Assembly: GCF_900112695.1 (NCBI RefSeq)
Contig: NZ_FOMT01000001.1
Coordinates: forward strand, 186,001 to 250,000
Origin: Paenibacillus catalpae
GTDB lineage: Bacteria > Bacillota > Bacilli > Paenibacillales > Paenibacillaceae
Length of the DNA: 64,000 bases
Reading direction: 5' to 3'
The position numbers and the translations under genes were made by a program. Shown piece by piece: positions 53,737 through 62,696 of this stretch. The notes under the pieces are model-generated. The model searched no databases. It saw nothing but the letters and a program-made list of their open reading frames with translations, and was not told the DNA's origin. The stretch's first letter is position 1. Each line of letters opens with the position of its first letter.

Positions 53737-55344
53737 TTGCAAATGCATATGAGGCGCAAGACGATAAGCAAGGCTGCTTTGGCGGCAATCGTGGCGGCGG
53801 GTTTACTCGCGGGCTGCAGCTCCAACTCAAATAACACGACTAATAATAAGACGCCAGATCCTGGTGCCAGTCCAAGTGCAAGCTCGGGAGCAACAACAGA
53901 GACAAAAGAAACCAATTCGAAACCGGTGGAGATTACATGGGGGATCCATTTCCAGGCTGCCGGTGTCGTAGAGAATTCCCCGGTGCAGAAATGGCTGGAA
54001 GAGAAATTTAATGTAAAGATCAAGCCGGTGAAGGTAACCGATGCAAGCATTGCTTCCGGCGATATTCCGGATATCTTCATGCTGGGGGATCCCGCCAACG
54101 TATCCGCGTACCAGAATCAAGGTGTTCTTATGAGCATCGATCCGAACATGCTGAAAGAAAAGATGCCAGAGTACTCAGCGGACATTGAAAAAAACAGCAA
54201 GCTGTTCCAAACGGTTACCTTTAATGATCAGCTGTGGGCGATTCCGATGTTCATCGACTTGAAGCCTTATGATCTGGCTATGCTGTGGCGCAAGGATTGG
54301 CTGGATAATGTCGGCATAACGAAGGTTCCGCAGACACTGGATGAATTCGAGCAGGCGGTATACGCATTCGCGCAGAAGGATCCGGACAAGAACGGCAAAC
54401 CGGATACGTACGGCTTGACGGGGACAGCAACCTCCACCTGGTCATCCGGGTTTTATTCGATATTTGGAGCGTTTGGCGTAGAACCAACAATGTGGCAAGA
54501 GAAAAACGGGGAGATCGTCAACGGATCGGTCATGCCGGAGACGAAGGAAGCTTTGGCTAAGCTCCGGCAATGGTATGCAGACGGGGTTATTGACCCTGAA
54601 TTTATTACCGATACCCAGGATTCCTACCGTAAGAAGCTCTACAATAACCGGATTGGTGTCATTGAAGAGCAAATTGCTAAAGGCGCGCTTCCGGACTCCG
54701 GGACCGTAACGGAGATGAAGTCTTTAAATCCGGATTCAGACCTCGTGTTTGCGAAAAATCCGAAGGGCCCGGGTGGTGACGGCTCATGGGATTGGGGAGT
54801 AAAAAGCAATTTTGTCGTTATCGGCAGCAAGGTGAAAGACCAACCCGAGAAGCTGGAGAAGCTGTTTGAAATCTTGCGTGCAGAGAGCACGGACGAGGAA
54901 ACCATCAATATGACGAGCCTTGGGGTAAAAGGTACGCATTGGGACTTTGCGGAAAGCGGAGCGGCTGCGGGAGCAACCAAGTTCCTGACCAGCTTCGAGA
55001 AGCAGGAGCAGCGGGATCAAGAGGGAATCCGTCTCTTCTCGCTTGGCAACATTACGACGCAAGCGTACCGCGAGAAGTATTCCAATCCGAAGCTGAACGA
55101 AGCGATTAAGACGTATTCGTCTGCTCCAAATCGGACAGATGCCCTGCTGTTCTCGGTATTGCCTTCCGACGGAAAATACAAAAGCGATCTGACCTCGCTG
55201 ATGCAGAAGTATTTCGCCCAGATCATCAGCGGCGAGATTCCACTTGATGATTTCGATAAGTTTGTATCGGAATGGAAGGCGAGAGGCGGAGATGAATTAA
55301 CCAAGGAAGCCAACGAGATGTATCAGGCGCAATTCAAAAACTAA
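53737..55344 (+). CDS. Large sugar-binding lipoprotein (LplA-like)
   Basis: 535 residues with lipobox LLAGC (Cys27) and a Ser/Asn/Thr-rich linker. The IPDIFMLGDPANVSAYQNQG and ALFRKDW-like MLWRKDWLDNVGITKVPQTLDEF segments place it with LplA/YtcQ receptors. The start is TTG at 53737 with GGGGGAG 6 bases before it; an in-frame ATG at 53743 is the alternative. It is the first gene of an operon with two permeases and a large secreted protein. Confidence 0.93.
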   Translation: MQMHMRRKTISKAALAAIVAAGLLAGCSSNSNNTTNNKTPDPGASPSASSGATTETKETNSKPVEITWGIHFQAAGVVENSPVQKWLEEKFNVKIKPVKVTDASIASGDIPDIFMLGDPANVSAYQNQGVLMSIDPNMLKEKMPEYSADIEKNSKLFQTVTFNDQLWAIPMFIDLKPYDLAMLWRKDWLDNVGITKVPQTLDEFEQAVYAFAQKDPDKNGKPDTYGLTGTATSTWSSGFYSIFGAFGVEPTMWQEKNGEIVNGSVMPETKEALAKLRQWYADGVIDPEFITDTQDSYRKKLYNNRIGVIEEQIAKGALPDSGTVTEMKSLNPDSDLVFAKNPKGPGGDGSWDWGVKSNFVVIGSKVKDQPEKLEKLFEILRAESTDEETINMTSLGVKGTHWDFAESGAAAGATKFLTSFEKQEQRDQEGIRLFSLGNITTQAYREKYSNPKLNEAIKTYSSAPNRTDALLFSVLPSDGKYKSDLTSLMQKYFAQIISGEIPLDDFDKFVSEWKARGGDELTKEANEMYQAQFKN

Positions 55345-55357
55345 CCGATTCCGCTGA

Positions 55358-55387
55358 CACGCAAGGGCTGGTTACAGTTCTTGCGTG
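55358..55387 (+). other. Intercistronic stem-loop between receptor and permease
   Basis: CACGCAAG pairs with CTTGCGTG around a 14-base loop, without a T tract. It parallels the stem-loop at 45126 in the other receptor-first operon. Confidence 0.5.
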
Positions 55388-55418
55388 CGGGGCGGCTAAG
55401 GGTGCAAGGACGTGTAGC

Positions 55419-56318
55419 ATGAAAACCATACGCAGGCACGGCGAGCTTCTCTCGTTATTTCTGTTTGCTTTTCTGTTTTTCTTTATCTTTAAATACGGTC
55501 CGCTATATGGCGTAATCATTGCTTTCAAGGATTTCCGCGTAGTCGACGGCATAATGGGAAGTCCTTGGGTGGGACTGCAGCATTTTCAAGAGCTGTTCAC
55601 AAACAGCGACTTTTATCGTCTTCTGAAAAACACCCTTCTTCTGAATCTATATCTGCTTCTTTTTGCTTTCCCCGCTCCAATCATTCTCGCGCTGCTGCTT
55701 AACGAGGTGCGGTCCCGGTATTTCCAGCGCTTTATTCAGATGACGATGTATTTGCCCCATTTCGTGTCGTGGGTAATCATGTCGGGGCTTATCATTTACT
55801 TCCTGTCGCCAACGACCGGCGTCCTGGCTGAAATTGTGGGGTGGTTTGGGGGAGATCCCGTTTTCTATATGGGGAAGAAAGAGTATTTCCGGCCTATTGT
55901 TGTCATATCCGCAATCCTGAAGGATTTGGGCTGGGGCTCCATCATCTACTTTGCCGCCTTGACGGGAATAAATCCGGAGCTGCAGGAGTCTGCCATCATT
56001 GACGGCGCGAACCGCTGGCAGCGTATGATCAAGATCAATATCCCTTCGATTATGCCTACTATAGCGATTATGTTTATTTTGAGTCTGGGCGGCTTCTTAA
56101 GCGCGAACTTCGAACAAATTATCAATCTGCTTAACCCGGTTACCTACGAAACCGGCGATGTCATCGATACTTATGTCTACAGAGTTGGTCTGCAGCAGTT
56201 CCAATACAGCTACACCGCAGCAATAGGTTTGTTCAAATCACTGGTCGGACTTCTGCTAATCCTGAGCGCCAATCTGCTCGTAAGGAAGCTGAGCCGGGGG
56301 GAGAGCGGATTATGGTAG
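55419..56318 (+). CDS. ABC sugar importer permease, LplB type
   Basis: 299 residues with six membrane segments. FKDFRVVDGIMGSPWVGLQHF and the EAA loop ELQESAIIDGANRWQRMIKINIPSI are LplB-like, and it is similar to the permease at 17969. The ATG at 55419 is preceded by AAGGACG. The second permease starts 19 bases later. Confidence 0.93.
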   Translation: MKTIRRHGELLSLFLFAFLFFFIFKYGPLYGVIIAFKDFRVVDGIMGSPWVGLQHFQELFTNSDFYRLLKNTLLLNLYLLLFAFPAPIILALLLNEVRSRYFQRFIQMTMYLPHFVSWVIMSGLIIYFLSPTTGVLAEIVGWFGGDPVFYMGKKEYFRPIVVISAILKDLGWGSIIYFAALTGINPELQESAIIDGANRWQRMIKINIPSIMPTIAIMFILSLGGFLSANFEQIINLLNPVTYETGDVIDTYVYRVGLQQFQYSYTAAIGLFKSLVGLLLILSANLLVRKLSRGESGLW

Positions 56319-56337
56319 GAACAGGAGGAAGCTTATT

Positions 56338-57207
56338 ATGAAGGCCAAAAGATGGCAGGACCGTATTGCCCCCGGCATGATCTATTTCGTGCTGGCATCG
56401 CTTGCCTTAATTGTTGTATATCCGTTCATCCACGTCATTGCCGTTTCGTTCAGCGGACGCGGGGAGGCTCTTCGGAGCGGATTTCATTTCATCCCGCGGG
56501 ATTTCGAGTGGACCGCCTATCGGGAGCTGCTGAATTATCCGTTTATCTGGTCAGGCTATTCGAATACGTTGTTCCGCATGGTAGTGGGCACTGTTCTGAC
56601 GCTATTGGTTACGGTTTGCGCTGCTTATCCGCTGTCGCGTCCGGATTTTCCAATTAAGCGCTTTTTAATTCTGCTCCTCCTCTTCACCATGATCTTTGAT
56701 GGCGGTATCGTGCCGAGCTATTTATTAATGAAGGAGCTGCATTTGCTCAATTCTCTTTGGGTGTATGTGCTTCCTACGGCGGCTAACGCCTTTCAGGTGC
56801 TGGTGATGCTTTCCTTCTTCCGGTCTATTCCGGATGCCCTTATTGAAGCAGCCCGAATCGACGGTGCCAGGGATATTCGAATTTTGTTCCGAATCGTGCT
56901 GCCGCTCTCTATTCCGCCACTCGTGACAATTGGGTTATGGTCGATGGTGCATCATATCAATGCGTTTATGGATAATCTGCTCTATGTGACCGACCAGTCC
57001 AAGTTTGTGCTGCAGCAAGTTATCCGGCAAATCCTGATTGAAAACAAGATAGATCCGTTCACGACGGCAACCAATCTGGTGCCTCCGGCTCCGGAGAGCT
57101 TGAAGATGGCTTCCGTTATCGTATGTACGCTGCCTGTGCTTGTCGTGTATCCTTTCTTGCTGAAATACTTCGAGAAAGGAACGATGATCGGATCGGTAAA
57201 AGGCTAA
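56338..57207 (+). CDS. ABC sugar importer permease, YtcP type
   Basis: 289 residues with six membrane segments. FDGGIVPSYLLMKELHLLNSLWVYVLP and the EAA loop ALIEAARIDGARDIRILFRIVLPLS are YtcP-like. It has a GGAGGAAG ribosome site. A small hairpin and the large secreted protein gene follow. Confidence 0.93.
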   Translation: MKAKRWQDRIAPGMIYFVLASLALIVVYPFIHVIAVSFSGRGEALRSGFHFIPRDFEWTAYRELLNYPFIWSGYSNTLFRMVVGTVLTLLVTVCAAYPLSRPDFPIKRFLILLLLFTMIFDGGIVPSYLLMKELHLLNSLWVYVLPTAANAFQVLVMLSFFRSIPDALIEAARIDGARDIRILFRIVLPLSIPPLVTIGLWSMVHHINAFMDNLLYVTDQSKFVLQQVIRQILIENKIDPFTTATNLVPPAPESLKMASVIVCTLPVLVVYPFLLKYFEKGTMIGSVKG

Positions 57208-57212
57208 AGTGA

Positions 57213-57234
57213 GGGGAACCGGACGGTTCCCTTT
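57213..57234 (+). terminator. Weak attenuator-like hairpin before the beta-helix gene
   Basis: GGGAACCG and CGGTTCCC form a short stem followed by TTTC. The T run is short, so partial read-through into the next gene is likely. Confidence 0.45.
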
Positions 57235-57268
57235 CGATTTGAAAGAAATAAGGAGGAGTAGATGAGGC

Positions 57269-60200
57269 ATGAAGAGAAAAATGATGATGGTTTTATGGCT
57301 TATAACCATAATCTGGAGCGGTATGCCGGCGGGGGGAGTGCAGGCGGCGGAATCCGAAAGTTCCAGCCAAAGTTCCGGCACTGTCTTTTACGTATCACCA
57401 AATGGAAGCGATTCCAATTCCGGGTCGGAGGAGGCTCCCTTTCTTACCCTGGAGAAGGCGAGAGACGCCATCCGACAGCTGAAGCAAAGCCCGGGGCTGC
57501 CTGATGGCGGTGTTACCGTCTATCTGCGAGGAGGAACATACAACCGGACCGGAAGCTTTCTGCTCGAGGAGCAGGACTCAGGCACGGCAGACAAACCGAT
57601 TACCTATAAGGCCTATCCGGGGGAATCCGTCCGGCTGAGCGGCGGCTTGAACCTGGAGAAGAGCTGGTTTGAGCCTGTAACGGACGAGGCGGTCTTGAAC
57701 CGGATCATCAGCACGGATGCGAGAACAAAGGTTGTGCAGGTAGACCTCGCGGCGCATGGCATTGCCGATTATGGCGTTATGAGCCGTCATGGCTATTACA
57801 AAGCGAACGATGTAAGCCAGACACCTCCTATGGAGCTCTATATCGAAGGCGAAGGCATGACCTTGGCCAGATGGCCTAACAACGGAACGGTCCAGATGGG
57901 CGATATTGTTGATCCTGGCCCAACCCGCAAGGATGCCGACCTGCAGACCCGAGGCGGCACCTTCACCTACACTTATGAACGGCCGGAGTTATGGGCGCAG
58001 GCGGATGATATTTGGCTGGATGGGATTTTCGGTTATAGCTGGGAATGGTCCTATAACAAAGTCGCTTCCATCGACACCGTGAACAAGACGATCACTTTAG
58101 CTTACGGGGAAATGAGCGGCTTGTTCAAAAACTGGTACCCGGACTTTCATTTTGCCCAAAACCTGTTGGAAGAGATCGATATGCCAGGGGAGTACTATAT
58201 GGACCGCAGTCAAGGCATTCTGTACTTCTTGCCGACAGCTGCTTTTCAAAAGAAAGAAGACCCTGAGGTTACCGTAACGATGCTGAAGACTCCTATGATC
58301 AATACGGTTAATGCGTCTTATGTGACCTTCGAGGACTTGATCATGGAGAACGGCCGTGATTCAGCGGCGGTCATTATGGGCGGTGATCATGTCCGGCTGG
58401 TGCATTGCGAGATTCGCAACTTTACCGAAGGAGGAGTGCGGATTAATACGCAAAGCCGTTGGCTGTATGATGACTTTGCCAAGGCTTCCGGGGTGAATCA
58501 TGCCGTCATCAGCACCCATATCCACCATGTAGGAGGAACGGGAGTTATTCTGAACGGAGGCGACAGGCTGACGCTGGAGCCGGGGAATAACGTGGTGGAG
58601 AGCAGCCATATCCATGATTTTGCCTATTATCATAAAGCTTATAATCCTGCTGTAATCCTGACCGGGGCGGGCAACCGCATATCCCATAACGAGATTCATG
58701 ACGCTCCTCACCCGGGTGTTCTTATCTTTGGCAACGATCACGTTGTCGAATATAACAACATTTATGATGTCTGCAAAACGTTCTCGGATCTTGGCGCCAT
58801 CTATATGAACTTGGGCGCATCCCCTCAGGAGCGGGGAACGGTGATAAGGAGAAACTATTTCCATCATATCGGGGAAGGCAAAGCCGGCGTACAGGGTGTC
58901 TACCCGGACAACTTTACGATGGGGCTTACGATTGAAGAAAATATTTTTTACCGGATGGGCAATTCCGCCATTCTGAATAATGGCGGCGCTCATATCCGCA
59001 CGAGCAATAATCTGTTTATCGACGCCAAGGTTCCTTATGAATATTCGGATATGTATCTGGGCGACGGGCCGGACCAGCAAATTTCTAAAAACTACATGGC
59101 TCCGTGGCATGCTCTATTCGACAAATACAATATTTTCGTTGATATGCCGCATTTGACGAAATATCCGGAGCTGGCGGACTTCTTCACGGAGAACCGTTAT
59201 TATCCGGACACCAATACCTTCAAGAACAATGTCATCTATAATCCAACTAAGACAAGAAGCAGCACAACAAATGCCAACGGGGCTTACGACAAGCTTAATC
59301 TGGTTCAGTATGCGAACAACTGGGTCACGAACGGGGATCCGGGATTTGTGAACCTGGCGGGCGGGGATTTGAATCTGAAGGCTGACGCGGAGGTGTTCCA
59401 GCAAATCCCGGGTTTTCAAGCCATCCCTTTCAGCGAGATGGGACTGATGGACAAAGCCGGACCATACCTTGCTCCTGACGTTATTCCTGTCGAAGGCGTC
59501 GAGCTGTATGATGACAGCCTTACGATCGGGATTGGCAAATCGTATGCCTTGTATTCGGCGGTCCTTCCATGGAACGCAACCAATGCTGCACTTGTGTATA
59601 CTTCCAGCGATCCCTCTGTTGTGAAGGTGGATGCGGACGGAAAGCTAAAGGGAGTGAATTTGGGCAGCGCAGTCATCACAGCCGTATCCGCAGACAATCC
59701 GCTCCTCAAGGACGAGGTTCAGGTGACGGTTGAGGTCGGTGACGGCATTATGGATGATACGAATTTCGAGAATGGCAGGAACAGCTGGCCCACCGATCCG
59801 AACCGGAGCATCGTAGAGACGGGCGGAGGCAATCACATGTATAAGCTGCTCAAAGGTGCAACGGCGCTGAACGATAACGACTTCAGCAATTACGAGCTTA
59901 CATTTAAGCTGAAGACGCCGCCTGTTATTCCGGAGCTGGCTACCTTTTACGTATTCGACAGGTTGAATACAAGTGGCAGCGGAGGGCGGATCGGATACCG
60001 GAAGTTCGCGGACGGAACCTCCTCCTGGATTTTGTATAATGCCTCTTGGGCTACGATTAAGCAAAATACGCTGGCATCCCAGGATCTGATGCCCGATACC
60101 GTCTATAACATGAAGATTATTGTCAAAGGGCAGGAGATCAGCGTATATGCCGATGGCCGGCTTAAGCTGAAGGCCACCGATCCGACCTATCATCCTTCCG

Positions 60201-61816
60201 GGAAAGTCGGGTTTTATGCCGGCGGCTTCGACTATCTGTTGTTTGACGATATTCAGTTCAAAGTACCAACGACAGATGTCGCCGGGTTGCTGCTGGATAA
60301 GAGCAGTGCAAACATGGTTATAGGCGAACAGCAGCAGCTGCAGGTTCAATTCGATCCCTCGGATGCAGTGGACCGGTCCGTCGCCTGGCATTCTGCTAAT
60401 CCGGAGATTGCCTCCGTCGATGAAGCGGGTACGGTTACTGCCTTGGCAAAAGGCGAGACTACAATTACGGTCACCTCGGTTGCCAATCCGGCAGCTTCGG
60501 CTTCCGTCCGCATTGTGGTATCAGATGTCCTTCTATATACGGATTTCGATTCAGGAGCAAACAGCTGGCCGGTTGATCCGAACCGAAGCATCGTAACCGT
60601 GGATGGGAATAAGATGTACCGAGTAGTAACCGGAGCTTCTGCCCTTCATCCGAAGGTATTTACCGACTATGATTTAACCTTCAAGCTGCGAACGCCTGCC
60701 GAGATGCCGGCTCAGGGCACCTTCTACATTTATGACCGTTCCGCTTCCGGCACATCAGGCAAGATCGGATACCGGAAATTGGCGGATGGCACATCACAAT
60801 GGATTTTGTACAATCCGAATTGGACCGTGCTGCAAACGAAAAGCTTTGCCAATCAAGATCTGCAGCCTAATACGGAGTACAACATTCGTGTTCTGGTTGA
60901 TGGCGCGACCATTCGAGTCTACGTCAACGGCGAATTAAGACTGGACGGTACCGACTCTAATCATCATGCGTCGGGAACGGTAGGCTTCTATGTAGGCGGC
61001 TTCAGTGAGTTCTGGTTCGATGACATCAAGTTTACGATGATTGATCGAACGGCTCCCGTAACATCTGCCGTGGCTGCTCCCGTACAATCTGACGGCACGG
61101 GAGAATGGCACACCCTTCCCGTAACGGTTGAACTTCATGCCGTGGATACAGGAACTGGCGTAACGGGCACCAAATATAGCTTGGATGACGGAGAGACATG
61201 GCTGCCTTATGACGGTAAACTGACGTTCAACGAAGATGGCATGTATTCCGTGCTCTATCATTCGGTTGATGCAGCGGGGAATAGAGAAGACGATAAGGCC
61301 CTAACCTTCAAGCTGGATACGACTGCACCTGAGTACTCTATTACGGAACCATCCGAGAGGGCATATGCGGGGACGGACACTCTCAATCTCAACTGGTCGG
61401 TCACTGACGAGGTCTCCGGAGTGGATGCCGGGAAGACGGTCGCAATGCTGGATGGTCAGCCGGTACAGCCTGGTGCGGCCATTCCTCTGTATACGCTGGC
61501 TCCGGGCACACATACTTTCACTTTATCCGTAAGTGACTTGGCGGGCAATACTCGTGAAAGCACCGTAACCTTCACGACATATACCGATGTAAGCACATTA
61601 AAGCAGCTTGTCATCGAGTTCCGCGAGATGAACCGGATTGATAACGAAGGGATCGCTAACGGTCTGATTCAGAAGCTGGACAATGGGAATCTGGAAGCGT
61701 TTATTCATCATGTTGAGGCTCAAAGCGGTAAACATATTCAGGCCGAAGCCGCAGATTATCTTTTGCGGAACGCTAATGTCATTTTGCAAGGGGGGGAGTC
61801 GGAAGGTTTGGCTTGA
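57269..61816 (+). CDS. Secreted right-handed beta-helix protein with BIG2, LamG-like and FIMAH modules
   Basis: 1515 residues with a signal peptide (cleavage near QAA, residue 27). Residues about 38-725 form a right-handed parallel beta-helix (FYVSPNGSDSNSGS; VTVYLRGGTYNRTG; VEYNNIYDVC) of the kind found in GH141-type and pectate-lyase-like enzymes. Then follow a BIG2 Ig-like domain (740-824), a LamG/concanavalin-like domain (828-998), a second BIG2 (1002-1085) and a second LamG-like domain (1088-1255), an OmpL47-type domain (1259-1350), an Ig-like domain (1354-1437) and a C-terminal FIMAH domain (1440-1500; TLKQLVIEFREMNRIDNEG). GGAGGAG lies 10 bases before the ATG. It is probably the extracellular depolymerase that feeds the importer upstream. 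The exact activity is not known. Confidence 0.85.
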   Translation: MKRKMMMVLWLITIIWSGMPAGGVQAAESESSSQSSGTVFYVSPNGSDSNSGSEEAPFLTLEKARDAIRQLKQSPGLPDGGVTVYLRGGTYNRTGSFLLEEQDSGTADKPITYKAYPGESVRLSGGLNLEKSWFEPVTDEAVLNRIISTDARTKVVQVDLAAHGIADYGVMSRHGYYKANDVSQTPPMELYIEGEGMTLARWPNNGTVQMGDIVDPGPTRKDADLQTRGGTFTYTYERPELWAQADDIWLDGIFGYSWEWSYNKVASIDTVNKTITLAYGEMSGLFKNWYPDFHFAQNLLEEIDMPGEYYMDRSQGILYFLPTAAFQKKEDPEVTVTMLKTPMINTVNASYVTFEDLIMENGRDSAAVIMGGDHVRLVHCEIRNFTEGGVRINTQSRWLYDDFAKASGVNHAVISTHIHHVGGTGVILNGGDRLTLEPGNNVVESSHIHDFAYYHKAYNPAVILTGAGNRISHNEIHDAPHPGVLIFGNDHVVEYNNIYDVCKTFSDLGAIYMNLGASPQERGTVIRRNYFHHIGEGKAGVQGVYPDNFTMGLTIEENIFYRMGNSAILNNGGAHIRTSNNLFIDAKVPYEYSDMYLGDGPDQQISKNYMAPWHALFDKYNIFVDMPHLTKYPELADFFTENRYYPDTNTFKNNVIYNPTKTRSSTTNANGAYDKLNLVQYANNWVTNGDPGFVNLAGGDLNLKADAEVFQQIPGFQAIPFSEMGLMDKAGPYLAPDVIPVEGVELYDDSLTIGIGKSYALYSAVLPWNATNAALVYTSSDPSVVKVDADGKLKGVNLGSAVITAVSADNPLLKDEVQVTVEVGDGIMDDTNFENGRNSWPTDPNRSIVETGGGNHMYKLLKGATALNDNDFSNYELTFKLKTPPVIPELATFYVFDRLNTSGSGGRIGYRKFADGTSSWILYNASWATIKQNTLASQDLMPDTVYNMKIIVKGQEISVYADGRLKLKATDPTYHPSGKVGFYAGGFDYLLFDDIQFKVPTTDVAGLLLDKSSANMVIGEQQQLQVQFDPSDAVDRSVAWHSANPEIASVDEAGTVTALAKGETTITVTSVANPAASASVRIVVSDVLLYTDFDSGANSWPVDPNRSIVTVDGNKMYRVVTGASALHPKVFTDYDLTFKLRTPAEMPAQGTFYIYDRSASGTSGKIGYRKLADGTSQWILYNPNWTVLQTKSFANQDLQPNTEYNIRVLVDGATIRVYVNGELRLDGTDSNHHASGTVGFYVGGFSEFWFDDIKFTMIDRTAPVTSAVAAPVQSDGTGEWHTLPVTVELHAVDTGTGVTGTKYSLDDGETWLPYDGKLTFNEDGMYSVLYHSVDAAGNREDDKALTFKLDTTAPEYSITEPSERAYAGTDTLNLNWSVTDEVSGVDAGKTVAMLDGQPVQPGAAIPLYTLAPGTHTFTLSVSDLAGNTRESTVTFTTYTDVSTLKQLVIEFREMNRIDNEGIANGLIQKLDNGNLEAFIHHVEAQSGKHIQAEAADYLLRNANVILQGGESEGLA

Positions 61817-61841
61817 TGCTGATATAAAATAGGGCTATCTA

Positions 61842-61885
61842 AAATAGCGGTGTAGGGAAGTTCACCCCTGCACCGCTATTGTTCT
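61842..61885 (+). terminator. Terminator after the beta-helix gene
   Basis: AATAGCGGTG(TA)GGG pairs with CCC(CT)GCACCGCTATT around a short loop, followed by a T-rich GTTCTTCT. Confidence 0.8.
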
Positions 61886-61926
61886 TCTATACTTCTATAC
61901 TCAATGAAGTAGAAGGAGGGTGGTGC

Positions 61927-61956
61927 ATGACTATAGAATTTATTAATGTCATTTAA
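61927..61956 (+). CDS. Nine-codon mini-ORF with a strong ribosome site
   Basis: AAGGAGGG (about 61913-61920) lies 6 bases before ATG at 61927, but the frame ends after MTIEFINVI. It may be a leader peptide or the start of a lost gene. It lies 43 bases before the membrane protein gene. Confidence 0.3.
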   Translation: MTIEFINVI

Positions 61957-61999
61957 TTAAACACGATTATTAAAGCTTTCAAGGGGAGAAACACGCTAG

Positions 62000-62581
62000 A
62001 TGGTCTTATTCTGTTTATTGGCTTTTTTTGTTATTTTTGTCATTGGTTTAGTCGGGGGAGTTCGTAGGAGGACTAAGCAATTCAAGCTTTGGTTTATCTT
62101 ATCAGCCGCATTTCTTGTTATCACTGTTATATCATCTTATACAGATAGTACTGAAGATGCTCTTACGCAGACAGTCACAGTCACAGCAATAGACGCAGAC
62201 TGGGTAAAACAAGTTATGGAGATTGCAAACAAGAACGTCAAAGAAACAGAAAAATTCGATGAAGTGTCAGCTCTTGCTCAATCCTATAGGGTGGAAAATG
62301 AGAATGAGCTCAAAGATTATGAAAAATATCTTGTAGATGAATTTGAAGCGAGAGAGTATTTAAGGGATATAAAGAACCATGAAAATATGCTGCAAAACAC
62401 ATTTATCGCAACAGTTGTTTGTGAGCATTATAAAGATCAAGAGAATCAGCCGATCCATACATTTGCTTTCAATATCCTACAAAACACAAAATATACCTAC
62501 CAAAGTGTCGATGCTATAGACAGTGATACTGTAGTTGAAAATGAAGAACAAATGGAAAAAGCTTTAGAGAGAATCAAATAA
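62000..62581 (+). CDS. Small membrane protein of unknown function
   Basis: 193 residues. Two membrane helices lie at the N terminus (about 2-20 and 30-48), joined by a basic RRRTKQFK loop. The rest is a soluble, charged domain with many Glu and Lys, probably outside the cell. I recognise no family. AAGGGGAG lies 12 bases before the ATG. The gene is clearly more AT-rich than its neighbours and unrelated to carbohydrate use, which suggests it was acquired separately. Confidence 0.65.
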   Translation: MVLFCLLAFFVIFVIGLVGGVRRRTKQFKLWFILSAAFLVITVISSYTDSTEDALTQTVTVTAIDADWVKQVMEIANKNVKETEKFDEVSALAQSYRVENENELKDYEKYLVDEFEAREYLRDIKNHENMLQNTFIATVVCEHYKDQENQPIHTFAFNILQNTKYTYQSVDAIDSDTVVENEEQMEKALERIK

Positions 62582-62639
62582 ACAAATTACCATGTTACAC
62601 AAACGGAACAATTCAAATGTTTCTGTAGTATAAACAAAA

Positions 62640-62685
62640 AGGCCGTTCCATTGTCATTTTTAAATGACTTATGGCAAGGCCCTTC
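62640..62685. terminator. Imperfect inverted repeat between convergent genes
   Basis: GGCC(G)TTCCAT..TCATTT pairs with AAATGA..ATGGCAAGGCC with some mismatches; it probably ends both convergent transcripts. Confidence 0.55.
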
Positions 62686-62696
62686 GTCTATCTAGT

